Below, piece by piece: positions 1-5,686 of a DNA stretch of 8,842 nucleotides. The stretch is from positions 1 to 8,842 of the forward strand of contig JBFMFE010000312.1 in the NCBI GenBank assembly GCA_040752295.1. Reading direction: 5' to 3'. Below the pieces are notes generated by a model. That model had not been told where the DNA came from. It did not search any database and was given only the letters and a program-made list of their open reading frames with translations. Numbering within the stretch: the stretch's first letter is position 1; every line of letters begins with the position of its first letter. This DNA comes from JBFMFE01 sp040752295 (lineage in GTDB: Bacteria > UBP15 > UBA6099 > JBFMBQ01). The translations under genes were made by a program, and so were the position numbers.

Positions 1-1551
1 GAACAGCAACGTGCCGCGCTTGTAGGAGGCGAAACGGCGCGCGAAGCCGATGGTGAGGGCTTCGGGGTTGAGGACCTCGACCGCCTGCTCCACCTCCGCG
101 GGCGGCGCACCGCGCGCTTCAAGCTGCTCCTGAAGCTTTTTTCTCGCGTGCGCGACGAGCCGTTCCCGCCGCCGCTCGTGCGTGCGCCACAGCTCGTCCG
201 CCGGCATCACGTCCATCCGCTGCCACAGCGCGGCGTTATCCGGCTCCTTGAGGCACTTCGGTCCGAGGTACCTGTTCAGCAGGTCCGTCATCTCCTTGCT
301 TGTCCACGCCTGGGAGTGGATGCCGTTGGTGACGTGCGTGATGGGAACCTCTTCCACGGGGAGCGCCGGCCAGATGTCGCGCCACATCTTCCGGGAGACC
401 TCCGCGTGGAGCCTGCTGACTCCGTTGATGAACGCGGCGAGCCTGATGGCGAGAACCGCCATGCAGAACCCCTCGGCTTTGTCGTCGGGGTTTTTTCTTC
501 CGAGCGCGAGGAACCGTTCGCGCGTGATGCCGAGGTTCTTGCAGAACCCGCCGAAGTACCGGTCCATCATGTCGGGCGGGAAGACGTCAATGCCGGCGGG
601 AACCGGCGTGTGGGTCGTGAAGACGTTGCTCGCCCGCACGACCGACCGCGCCTCCGCGAAGCCGAGTCCGTACTTTTCCATGTACATGCGGATCCGTTCG
701 AGCGCGAGAAACGCCGAGTGCCCCTCGTTCATGTGGAAGACGTTCGGGCGGTGTCCGAGAGCGAACAGCGCGCGGACGCCCCCCATCCCGAGCAGTATCT
801 CCTGGCGGATGCGCATGTCCAGGTCGCCGCCGTAAAGCTGCGCCGTGATGCACCTGTGCTCCGGTCTGTTTTCCGGTATGTTCGTGTCGAGCAGGTAGAG
901 CGGGATGCGTCCCAGTGCGACCTTCCACACCGCCGCGTTGCAGACGCCTTCGGGGTATTCGACCTGTATCATGGTCGGCTTCCCGTCGGCGCCGCTCACC
1001 TGCTTCACCGGCATGATGAAGAAGTCGTTGTCTATGTACCTTTCCTGCTGCCAGCCGTCCGGGTTGAGGTACTGTGTGAAGTACCCCTCCTGGTAGAGGA
1101 GACCGACGCCGATGAGAGGGACGCCCAGGTCGCTCGCGCTCTTGAGGTGGTCGCCCGCCAGTATGCCCAGCCCTCCCGAGTAAACGGGCATGCACTCGGT
1201 CAGTCCGAACTCCGCCGAGAAGTACGCCGCCTGAAGATCGGGGTTCTCGTCCTTCAGGGTGGAAAACCAGGTGCGGTCTTCGAGGTACTCGTGGTAGCCT
1301 TCGAGCACCCGTTCCATGTGGTTGAGGATTGACTCGTCGCTCGCGACCTCGGCGAGACGTTCCTGCTTGATGGTCCCGAGAAGCTTTACGGGGTTCTGGT
1401 TCACCTCTTCCCACAGGTCGCGGTCGAGGCGCCTGAACAGGTCAATGGTGTTGTGGTCCCAGCACCAGCGAAGGTTGTAGGCAAGCTCCATCAACGCGTT
1501 GAGTTCTTTCGGCAGCGACGGCGAGACGTGGAACACCTGTACGGGTTTCAT
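1..1551 (-). CDS. glgP: alpha-glucan (maltodextrin/glycogen) phosphorylase, DUF3417 type; C-terminal part outside window
   Basis: The gene encodes a GT35-family phosphorylase that splits alpha-1,4-glucans with phosphate to give glucose-1-phosphate, using PLP in the cytoplasm. The 517 visible codons run off the left edge. Residues 1-100 (MKPVQVFHVSP..., AYNLRWCWDHN) match the DUF3417 N-terminal domain of the short bacterial/archaeal alpha-glucan phosphorylases. Family blocks follow: AYFSAEFGLTE near 109-119, YSGGLGILAGDHLKSASDLGVP at 124-145, HMNEGHSAFL at 273-282, HTPVPAG at 314-320, and LTIGFARRFASYKR just before the edge. Family members are about 830-860 residues (from memory), so roughly 60% is present and the PLP lysine is not visible. 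The ATG has a strong Shine-Dalgarno (GGGAGGG, 1557-1563, 5 nt spacing) and its own promoter at 1610-1637. It lies 144 nt downstream of the racemase-family gene on the same strand. The identity is secure, but the exact glucan preference cannot be read. Confidence 0.93.
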   Translation of the reverse strand, partial: MKPVQVFHVSPSLPKELNALMELAYNLRWCWDHNTIDLFRRLDRDLWEEVNQNPVKLLGTIKQERLAEVASDESILNHMERVLEGYHEYLEDRTWFSTLKDENPDLQAAYFSAEFGLTECMPVYSGGLGILAGDHLKSASDLGVPLIGVGLLYQEGYFTQYLNPDGWQQERYIDNDFFIMPVKQVSGADGKPTMIQVEYPEGVCNAAVWKVALGRIPLYLLDTNIPENRPEHRCITAQLYGGDLDMRIRQEILLGMGGVRALFALGHRPNVFHMNEGHSAFLALERIRMYMEKYGLGFAEARSVVRASNVFTTHTPVPAGIDVFPPDMMDRYFGGFCKNLGITRERFLALGRKNPDDKAEGFCMAVLAIRLAAFINGVSRLHAEVSRKMWRDIWPALPVEEVPITHVTNGIHSQAWTSKEMTDLLNRYLGPKCLKEPDNAALWQRMDVMPADELWRTHERRRERLVAHARKKLQEQLEARGAPPAEVEQAVEVLNPEALTIGFARRFASYKRGTLLF

Positions 1552-1609
1552 GATTTCCCTCCCGGCGGAAGACTGCGGAAGTTGTCTTTTCGCCCTGTTT
1601 GCGGGAACA

Positions 1610-1637
1610 ATTTTATCATAAGCCGCGGAAGCGTCAA
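1610..1637 (-). promoter_or_regulatory. sigma70-type promoter of the phosphorylase gene
   Basis: On the minus strand a -35 box TTGACG (1632-1637) is followed, after a 16-nt spacer, by -10 TAAAAT (1610-1615) preceded by TGA, which makes an extended -10. The predicted start of transcription is near 1603, giving a leader of about 50 nt ending in the GGGAGGG ribosome-binding site. This is one of the two best-matching promoters in the window. Confidence 0.7.
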
Positions 1638-1649
1638 TTTGCGTAGCGG

Positions 1650-1688
1650 CGCCGCCTGAGCGTGAGCCGCTTCGCGTTTTTCGCGGCT
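1650..1688 (-). terminator. weak hairpin between racemase-family and phosphorylase genes
   Basis: Just after the racemase-family stop codon, the segment contains AGCCGC...GCGGCT (6-bp stem around an A-rich loop) followed by the palindrome GCGGCGCCGC. No U-tract follows, so it could end transcription only inefficiently or act as an mRNA-stabilising hairpin. The phosphorylase promoter lies immediately beyond it. Confidence 0.3.
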
Positions 1689-1695
1689 TCGTTTC

Positions 1696-2835
1696 CTATT
1701 CCAGTTTTTTCCCGAACCTCTTGAGCGCGTCCTCGTCTATCTCGATCCCAAGCCCCGGACCATCGGGGATTTCGATGAACCCGTCGGAGCCGGGCAGGAA
1801 CGGGCGGGTCAGGACGGCGTCGCGCGCCTCCGGCGTCCACGAAGGCTCCTCTACGGGAAACTCGCAGTACGGGCAGTTCTGGACGGCGCACATCACCTGG
1901 AGGTTGGCGGCAAGCCCGATGCCGTTCGTCCACGTGTGGGGGCAGAATTCGAGGTCGTGCGCCTGCGCCATTCCCGCGACCTTGATGGAATTGAGTATGC
2001 CCCCGCTGAGCGTCGCGTCCGGCTGAATCACGTCGAGGCAGCCGCGTTCTATAAGCTCCCGGAACTCGTGGATATCCGAGTTCATCTCGCCCCCGGCGAT
2101 GGGGACGGAGGTCGTCTCCCTGAGCGCGGCGAGTCCGGCGTAGTCGTTCTTGCCGAGCGGCTCCTCGAACCACCGGACGTCGTGTTTCTCAAGCTCGCGC
2201 GCGACGCGCACGGCGGTCTTGAACGTGTACTCCTCGAACTCGCCCAGCCCGGTCACCTTCCACCCCTGGTTGGCGTCAACCATTATCTCGAGATCGCCGC
2301 CCGCCGCGTCGCGCACCGCGCGCAGAACCTCCAGGTCCTTCGACACCCTCGCGGAATGAAAACGCAGCTTGACCGCCCTGAACCCCTGCTCCCTGAGCCG
2401 CAGGACGTCTTTCACCCTTTGCTTCGCCCCGCGGATTTCGCCCGTGCTGGCGTAAGCCCTGATCTTGCTCCTTGACCCGCCCAGAAGCCTGTACACGGGC
2501 AGGTTCGCCGCCTTTCCGATGATGTCCCACAGCGCGACCTCGATGAACCACAGCCGGTGCCCCAGAAACGTGGCGTTCCGCAGCATCCGCACCATCCCCT
2601 CCACGTTGAAGGGGTCGCGCCCGAGCGTGAACGGAAGAAGAAGCTGCCTTATGCCGCCGGCTTCCTCGCCCATCGCGGGCGCCGCGCTGATCCCCTCGAT
2701 GTCGCTGTCGTCGGTCTTCACCCTCACGAGCGTGAACGAGTTTGCGCCCTGGGGATATCCCGGAACCCACGACGGGTAAAACGGCTCCTTCAGCGGTACC
2801 CTCACGTGATACACTTCGAGATCGGTTATCTTCAT
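1696..2835 (-). CDS. mandelate racemase/muconate lactonizing enzyme family protein (enolase superfamily, probable acid-sugar dehydratase or racemase)
   Basis: This is a 379-residue protein of normal family length: an N-terminal capping domain (about 1-125) followed by a TIM barrel. Visible catalytic elements are K156 in AVKLR; three candidate metal ligands, D187 (VDANQGW), E224 (WFEEPL) and E250 (IAGGE); and the Asp-His dyad D273 (QPDATLSGG) and H300 (CPHTW). E325 is a plausible partner of the MR Glu. The dyad plus barrel Lys places it in the mandelate racemase subgroup, whose members abstract a proton alpha to a carboxylate, most often to dehydrate sugar acids. The second motif position is Arg (KLR) rather than the usual Lys. 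The substrate cannot be assigned, and no sugar-acid transporter or aldolase lies beside it. I chose the ATG at 2835 because GGGGAGGC sits at 2841-2848 and the conserved start MKITDLEVYHVRVPL follows. An upstream in-frame ATG at 2889 has no such site and adds an unconserved Pro/Gly-rich stretch. Confidence 0.88.
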   Translation of the reverse strand: MKITDLEVYHVRVPLKEPFYPSWVPGYPQGANSFTLVRVKTDDSDIEGISAAPAMGEEAGGIRQLLLPFTLGRDPFNVEGMVRMLRNATFLGHRLWFIEVALWDIIGKAANLPVYRLLGGSRSKIRAYASTGEIRGAKQRVKDVLRLREQGFRAVKLRFHSARVSKDLEVLRAVRDAAGGDLEIMVDANQGWKVTGLGEFEEYTFKTAVRVARELEKHDVRWFEEPLGKNDYAGLAALRETTSVPIAGGEMNSDIHEFRELIERGCLDVIQPDATLSGGILNSIKVAGMAQAHDLEFCPHTWTNGIGLAANLQVMCAVQNCPYCEFPVEEPSWTPEARDAVLTRPFLPGSDGFIEIPDGPGLGIEIDEDALKRFGKKLE

Positions 2836-2894
2836 CACGCGCCTCCCCGGCGGAGAGATGACACCGGACGGAACGGGAACGCCCGGCACGGACC

Positions 2895-2965
2895 GTTGAA
2901 AAACCCGCTTACGCGCCGAATGTCATTCCGGTTGAAAACTTGCCTGCGCGCTGAACGTCGTTCCG
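2895..2965. repeat. imperfect tandem repeat, two units of 36 and 35 bp
   Basis: Unit 1 (2895-2930) and unit 2 (2931-2965) both begin GTTGAAAA and end in GTCRTTCCG. Aligned with a single one-base gap they match at 28 of 35 positions, and all seven differences are transitions. The pair lies in the untranslated region upstream of the racemase-family gene, inside or overlapping the larger inverted-repeat element. Confidence 0.7.
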
Positions 2966-3091
2966 GGCGAAGCGAAGCGTCCCGTTTTTTCCGCGTTTTT
3001 TCATATCGTTACGTTCTTCGCCGCGGGTTTTACACCGGGTCCTCCGGCTTCGATCAGGATAAACTCCGCGAATGCGCTCCTCGGAATGACA
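2921..3091. repeat. REP/MITE-like intergenic element with 10-bp terminal inverted repeats
   Basis: The segment is bounded by TGTCATTCCG (2921-2930) and its exact reverse complement CGGAATGACA (3082-3091). Inside are GGGCGAAGCGAAGCG and other stretches typical of dispersed bacterial intergenic repeats that begin TGTCATTCC. There is no credible reading frame inside and no transposase nearby. A related end, TGTCATTCCCGCG, occurs again at 8561-8573. I call it non-autonomous or decayed. No target-site duplication is obvious. Confidence 0.5.
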
Positions 3092-3118
3092 ATGCGAGAC
3101 TCTTTCAACGCCCGGTCA

Positions 3119-3147
3119 ATTATAACACCTGAAAAAAATATTGAAAA
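3119..3147 (-). promoter_or_regulatory. candidate leftward promoter toward the racemase-family gene
   Basis: On the minus strand TGT plus TATAAT (3119-3127) forms a perfect extended -10. A weak -35, TTTTCA, sits 17 nt upstream at 3142-3147. Transcription would start near 3112 and give the racemase-family gene an untranslated leader of about 277 nt that spans the repeat element. It is back-to-back with the XRE promoter. Confidence 0.5.
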
Positions 3148-3168
3148 ACGCTGGATTTTATGACTCCA

Positions 3169-3186
3169 TGTTATATAATCCGGGAC
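3169..3186 (+). promoter_or_regulatory. -10 element of the XRE gene, positioned for a leaderless transcript
   Basis: A consensus TATAAT (3174-3179) ends 7 nt before the ATG at 3187, so transcription should begin at or within a base of the start codon. An upstream TG (3169-3170) would instead give an extended -10 if the hexamer is read as TATATA at 3172-3177. The -35 region (around 3151-3156) matches consensus poorly. Confidence 0.5.
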
Positions 3187-3423
3187 ATGGACGCTGGTTC
3201 AATACTCAGAAAACTACGATTAAAGAACGGGTTGACGCTCCAGGAGGTTGTGGACATGGCGAGGGGTCAGATCGACAAGACCACCTTGTCGAGAGTGGAG
3301 AGAAACGAGCGCGGCGTCTCGTTGAAGACCGCGTTCCTGCTCTCCCAGGTTTACGGGGAGGATTTCGAGACCCTCGCAAGAAGGATACTGCAGCTCCAGG
3401 GCGTTAAGAGCGCGAAAAAATAA
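3187..3423 (+). CDS. small XRE-family helix-turn-helix regulator
   Basis: This 78-residue protein is essentially a lone Cro/CI-type HTH domain. SILRKLRLKNGLTLQEVVD (5-23) forms the first helices. DKTTLSRVERNERGVSLKTAFLLSQVYG (30-57) covers the recognition helix, with TTLSRVERNERG typical of the family. There is no sensor or peptidase domain and only a short basic tail (GVKSAKK). It presumably binds DNA as a dimer; the target is unknown, though autoregulation of the divergent promoter pair is plausible. There is no Shine-Dalgarno in front of this ATG or the in-frame ATG at 3160. I prefer 3187 because TATAAT at 3174-3179 would lie inside the longer coding sequence, and because the HTH begins right after 3187. 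No toxin or phage gene lies next to it. Confidence 0.8.
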   Translation: MDAGSILRKLRLKNGLTLQEVVDMARGQIDKTTLSRVERNERGVSLKTAFLLSQVYGEDFETLARRILQLQGVKSAKK

Positions 3424-3453
3424 AGCGCCGTTCTTTTTCCAGACGGAACCGTT

Positions 3454-3475
3454 CCCTTTGTACAAGGGTTGTATT
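3454..3475 (+). terminator. weak hairpin downstream of the XRE gene
   Basis: CCCTT (3454-3458) and AAGGG (3464-3468) form a 5-bp stem around TGTAC, followed by TTGTATT. The stem is short and the T-run is interrupted, so this is at best a weak terminator. Confidence 0.3.
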
Positions 3476-3486
3476 AAACGTGCATC

Positions 3487-3495
3487 TGATAAAAT
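3487..3495 (+). promoter_or_regulatory. possible upstream extended -10 promoter for the CheX-like gene
   Basis: TGA plus TAAAAT (3487-3495) is identical to the extended -10 of the phosphorylase promoter. A partial -35, TTGTAT (3469-3474), lies at a short 15-nt spacing. A transcript from here would carry both palindromic repeats in its leader. Confidence 0.35.
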
Positions 3496-3500
3496 GCAGA

Positions 3501-3549
3501 GGCGAAACATTTTTCGCCCGTATTTGTATGGGCGAAACATTTTTCGCCC
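3501..3549. repeat. two tandem palindromic (REP-like) hairpin repeats
   Basis: The 19-bp sequence GGCGAAACATTTTTCGCCC occurs exactly twice (3501-3519 and 3531-3549) at a 30-bp period. Each copy folds as GGCGAAA/TTTCGCC around CATT. The outer sequence on the reverse strand begins GTAGGGGCG, a form I associate with dispersed REP elements mobilised by REP-associated tyrosine transposases. That link is from memory and no transposase is present here. The pair lies between the XRE and CheX-like genes. Confidence 0.65.
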
Positions 3550-3554
3550 CTACC

Positions 3555-3563
3555 TGCTAAAAT
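3555..3563 (+). promoter_or_regulatory. extended -10 promoter of the CheX-like gene, leaderless geometry
   Basis: TGC plus TAAAAT (3555-3563) is an exact extended -10 ending 6 nt before the GTG start at 3570. Transcription should therefore begin at about the first base of the coding sequence. There is no recognisable -35, as is common for extended -10 promoters. Confidence 0.55.
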
Positions 3564-3569
3564 TAAACC

Positions 3570-4079
3570 GTGGAACTCGTCCCCGAATTGTCGTGCGTCC
3601 CCGAGCTCCTCGAACTCGACGCGGAGTTCGTGAACCCCTTCATCGTCGCCGCAAACGAAACCCTCGTCGCCCTCAGCAACAAGCCCGCAACCAAGGGCAG
3701 ACTGGTCCTCACGAGGATGCGCGCCTTCGAGAACGACACGAGCATCGTCATGAAGATTGACGGCGGGCTTCAGGGCGCGGTGGTGTTCTGCATGGAAGAG
3801 CGGACCGCGAAGGAGTTCGTCTCTTCAATCCTGTACGGCGTTCCCGTCGAGACGCTCGACGATATGGCGAGGAACTCTCTCGAGGAATTCTCCATCAGGG
3901 TGTCTCAGAAGGCGAAGGACAGGCTCATCAAGCTCGGCTACATGACCAACGTCAGATCGAGCGTGTTCATAAAGGACAAGTTCCGTCTGTCCCAGGACTT
4001 CCCCTTTCTCACGCTTCACCTCAACACGGGATGCGGGGACATACAGGTCTTCTTCAACCTCACGCGGGCGAGGGACTGA
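3570..4079 (+). CDS. CheX-like (CheC/CheX phosphatase-fold) protein, phosphatase motif degenerate
   Basis: This 169-residue cytoplasmic protein resembles CheX, the dimeric phosphatase of phospho-CheY. DAEFVNPFIVAANETLVAL (17-35) matches the family's start (x-VNPFI-x-A). IDGGLQGAVVFCMEERTAKEFVSSILYG (63-90) matches the central sheet and helix, and ETLDDMARNSLEEFSIRVSQKAKDRL (94-119) the long catalytic helix. CheX carries E-x-x-N there; by my alignment E106 is kept but the Asn position is I109, so phosphatase activity is doubtful. The protein is about 15 residues longer at the N terminus than CheX. The GTG start is forced: TAA closes the frame at 3564-3566, and the only other start before the domain is a TTG at 3588. 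No Shine-Dalgarno precedes it. No chemotaxis, flagellar or response-regulator gene is nearby, so its partner is unknown. It converges on the PaaK-like gene with 26 nt between stops. Confidence 0.72.
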   Translation: MELVPELSCVPELLELDAEFVNPFIVAANETLVALSNKPATKGRLVLTRMRAFENDTSIVMKIDGGLQGAVVFCMEERTAKEFVSSILYGVPVETLDDMARNSLEEFSIRVSQKAKDRLIKLGYMTNVRSSVFIKDKFRLSQDFPFLTLHLNTGCGDIQVFFNLTRARD

Positions 4080-4105
4080 AACCCCGGCTTCCGTCGGCGG
4101 CGCCG

Positions 4106-5578
4106 TCACGCCTTCGGGCGCGTGTCCGCTATCCTCTTCTCCTTAAGCTCGGATTCCATGCCGAGTCTCTGAAGGAGTTCCTGTTCTTCGAGGAAGATTA
4201 TCTCGTTCGGGGCAAGCTCCATCTCCTGCAGCATTCTGGACTTGATGCGCGAGCCGAGAGCCGCCCTGTCGGCGCCTTTCCTCTCGGCGAGGTACAGAAC
4301 GATCTCGTCTAAATCGAAGGGGTCGTTGTTTTTCTTCCGTATCTCGACCTGCCATTCGGTGACGTCCGGGTCGTCCGTGACGATGGGGAAGAACGCGTTG
4401 AGGTCCACGAGTGTGCCGCGCACCTTGGACAGCGCGAACTCGTCAACGTTCGAGCGGCGGGTGATGTTCGAGGACAGGCGCGGGACCGTCCTGCCGCACG
4501 CGGGACACCTCTCGCACGTGACGCCCCCGACGACGTAGTCGCCCGTGCGGTATCTCAGCACCACCGACCCCCGCCCGTCTATGCACGTGTACGCGATCTC
4601 GCCGTCCTCGCCCTCTCCGACCGGCTCTCCCGTGTCGGGGTCTATTATCTCGATGATCGCCATATCGGGATATGTGTGGTAGCCCGTGGATTCGCGCGCC
4701 GGGCACTCGATGAACGCCGTGCGCGCCTCCGTGAATCCCAGCGTCCCGAGTATGAGCGGGTCTTTCGCGCCCATCTGGTTGAGAAAGCCGCGCAGCTTTT
4801 CCTTCAGCCCCGGCGTGACGCGCTCGGCGCCCAGCGCGACAAGCTCAACGGACGAGAAGTCCCTTTTCTGCTCCGCCGCCCTGCGCAGAAGATGGTACAC
4901 GTACCCCGGCACGCCCATGAAGAACTTCGGCTTGATCGCCTCCGTGAGCGTGATGATGCGGTCCGTGCCGAGCACCTTCCCCCCGCCGGAGTGGAAGACC
5001 AGTCCGTTGTTGGCGAAACCCGCCATCACCACGAGCCAGAATGCGAGGTGCGGAGCATAGGGGAACACGTTCATCCCGATGTCTTCCCTTTTGAGCTTGA
5101 GTATTTCGAATATCCGCCTTCCGGCTTCCTTCAGCAGAAGGTCCACGTCGTACCGGGAGAACATGAAAGCGGTGGGGAGCGCCGTCCTTCCGGTGGTGGA
5201 GACGACGTGTATGGGGCGGTATTCGAGTTCGATGTCGCCGCGGACGGCATCGGCGCCGAAGGCGATTTTCTTCGCGAGCAGCTGGAGCTTCGCGGGGAGC
5301 GGCGCGAACTGTTTGATCTTCGACTCGTCGGGCTGGAGGATTATGGAGCGGGGTTTTGCGGGGTCGTCCGGCGTCGGGGCGACGTCCGCCTTGGTCGTGA
5401 ACGGCAGTTTCTTCAGGTCGTCGGCGGTCCGGATCGATCCGGGTTTGATCCCGCGCTCGTCGAAAAGTCTCCTGTAGAAAGGACTGTAGGGATAAACCTG
5501 GCGCTGGACGAAGTCTCTGAGTTTGTTGCTCTGCATCTGGCGCAGTTCGGTTCTCGAGAGCCGGTCCCAGTTCCGCAT
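4106..5578 (-). CDS. PaaK-like adenylate-forming ligase (phenylacetate-CoA ligase / coenzyme F390 synthetase family)
   Basis: This 490-residue cytoplasmic enzyme belongs to the ANL superfamily, PaaK branch, whose members activate a carboxylic acid as acyl-AMP and usually transfer it to CoA. Visible order: an N-terminal cap with SPFYRRLFDERGIKPGSIRTADDLKKLPFTTKAD (32-65, typical of PaaK); an ATP-binding A3 loop altered to STTGRTALPT (127-136) from the usual SSGTTG-x-P; A5 GFTEAR (281-286); A7 YRTGDY (343-348) with ribose-binding D347; the Cys cluster C355-x2-C358-x2-C361; hinge GRTVPRL (362-368); and a C-terminal lid ending LKEKRIADTR. PaaK itself is about 430 residues, so this form is longer, mostly between the cap and A3. 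The start is fixed by GGAGG (5587-5591), 8 nt upstream of the ATG. It is last in the metK operon. The substrate is unknown, and no other phenylacetate-pathway gene is present. Confidence 0.82.
   Translation of the reverse strand: MRNWDRLSRTELRQMQSNKLRDFVQRQVYPYSPFYRRLFDERGIKPGSIRTADDLKKLPFTTKADVAPTPDDPAKPRSIILQPDESKIKQFAPLPAKLQLLAKKIAFGADAVRGDIELEYRPIHVVSTTGRTALPTAFMFSRYDVDLLLKEAGRRIFEILKLKREDIGMNVFPYAPHLAFWLVVMAGFANNGLVFHSGGGKVLGTDRIITLTEAIKPKFFMGVPGYVYHLLRRAAEQKRDFSSVELVALGAERVTPGLKEKLRGFLNQMGAKDPLILGTLGFTEARTAFIECPARESTGYHTYPDMAIIEIIDPDTGEPVGEGEDGEIAYTCIDGRGSVVLRYRTGDYVVGGVTCERCPACGRTVPRLSSNITRRSNVDEFALSKVRGTLVDLNAFFPIVTDDPDVTEWQVEIRKKNNDPFDLDEIVLYLAERKGADRAALGSRIKSRMLQEMELAPNEIIFLEEQELLQRLGMESELKEKRIADTRPKA
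4107..4140 (+). terminator. possible terminator hairpin for the CheX-like gene
   Basis: CGCC-TTCG-GGCG (4109-4120), a stable UUCG-capped stem, is followed by a pyrimidine-rich stretch (TCCTCTTCTCCTT). It overlaps the last codons of the convergent PaaK-like gene. The T-run is broken, so confidence is low. Confidence 0.3.
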
Positions 5579-5686
5579 TGTTCTTTCCTCCGTGCCGGTT
5601 TTTTCTTTGGGGCGCCGCCGTTCCGCCAGCGTCCGTTGACGCGCGTCGGGCGTCGGGCGCGCCCCGCCGCGGTGCGGACGGCGCGT

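Noticed and set aside
148..1332. Long rightward open frame (394 codons) opposite the phosphorylase gene
   Set aside because: Its product is Arg/Val/Pro-rich low-complexity sequence with no motif, and the opposite strand encodes a clear GT35 phosphorylase in frame to the window edge.
2836..2889. Upstream ATG at 2889 as the racemase-family start
   Set aside because: The added residues (PGVPVPSGVISPPGRRV) are unlike the family, and the strong GGGGAGG sits just before the ATG at 2835.
1936..3132. Several open frames opposite or within the racemase-family gene and its upstream repeats
   Set aside because: They overlap the enolase-superfamily protein with all catalytic residues in the other frame, or run through repeats.
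3160..3186. Upstream ATG at 3160 as the XRE start
   Set aside because: It has no ribosome-binding site and would place the TATAAT box inside the coding region. It remains possible if transcription starts further upstream.
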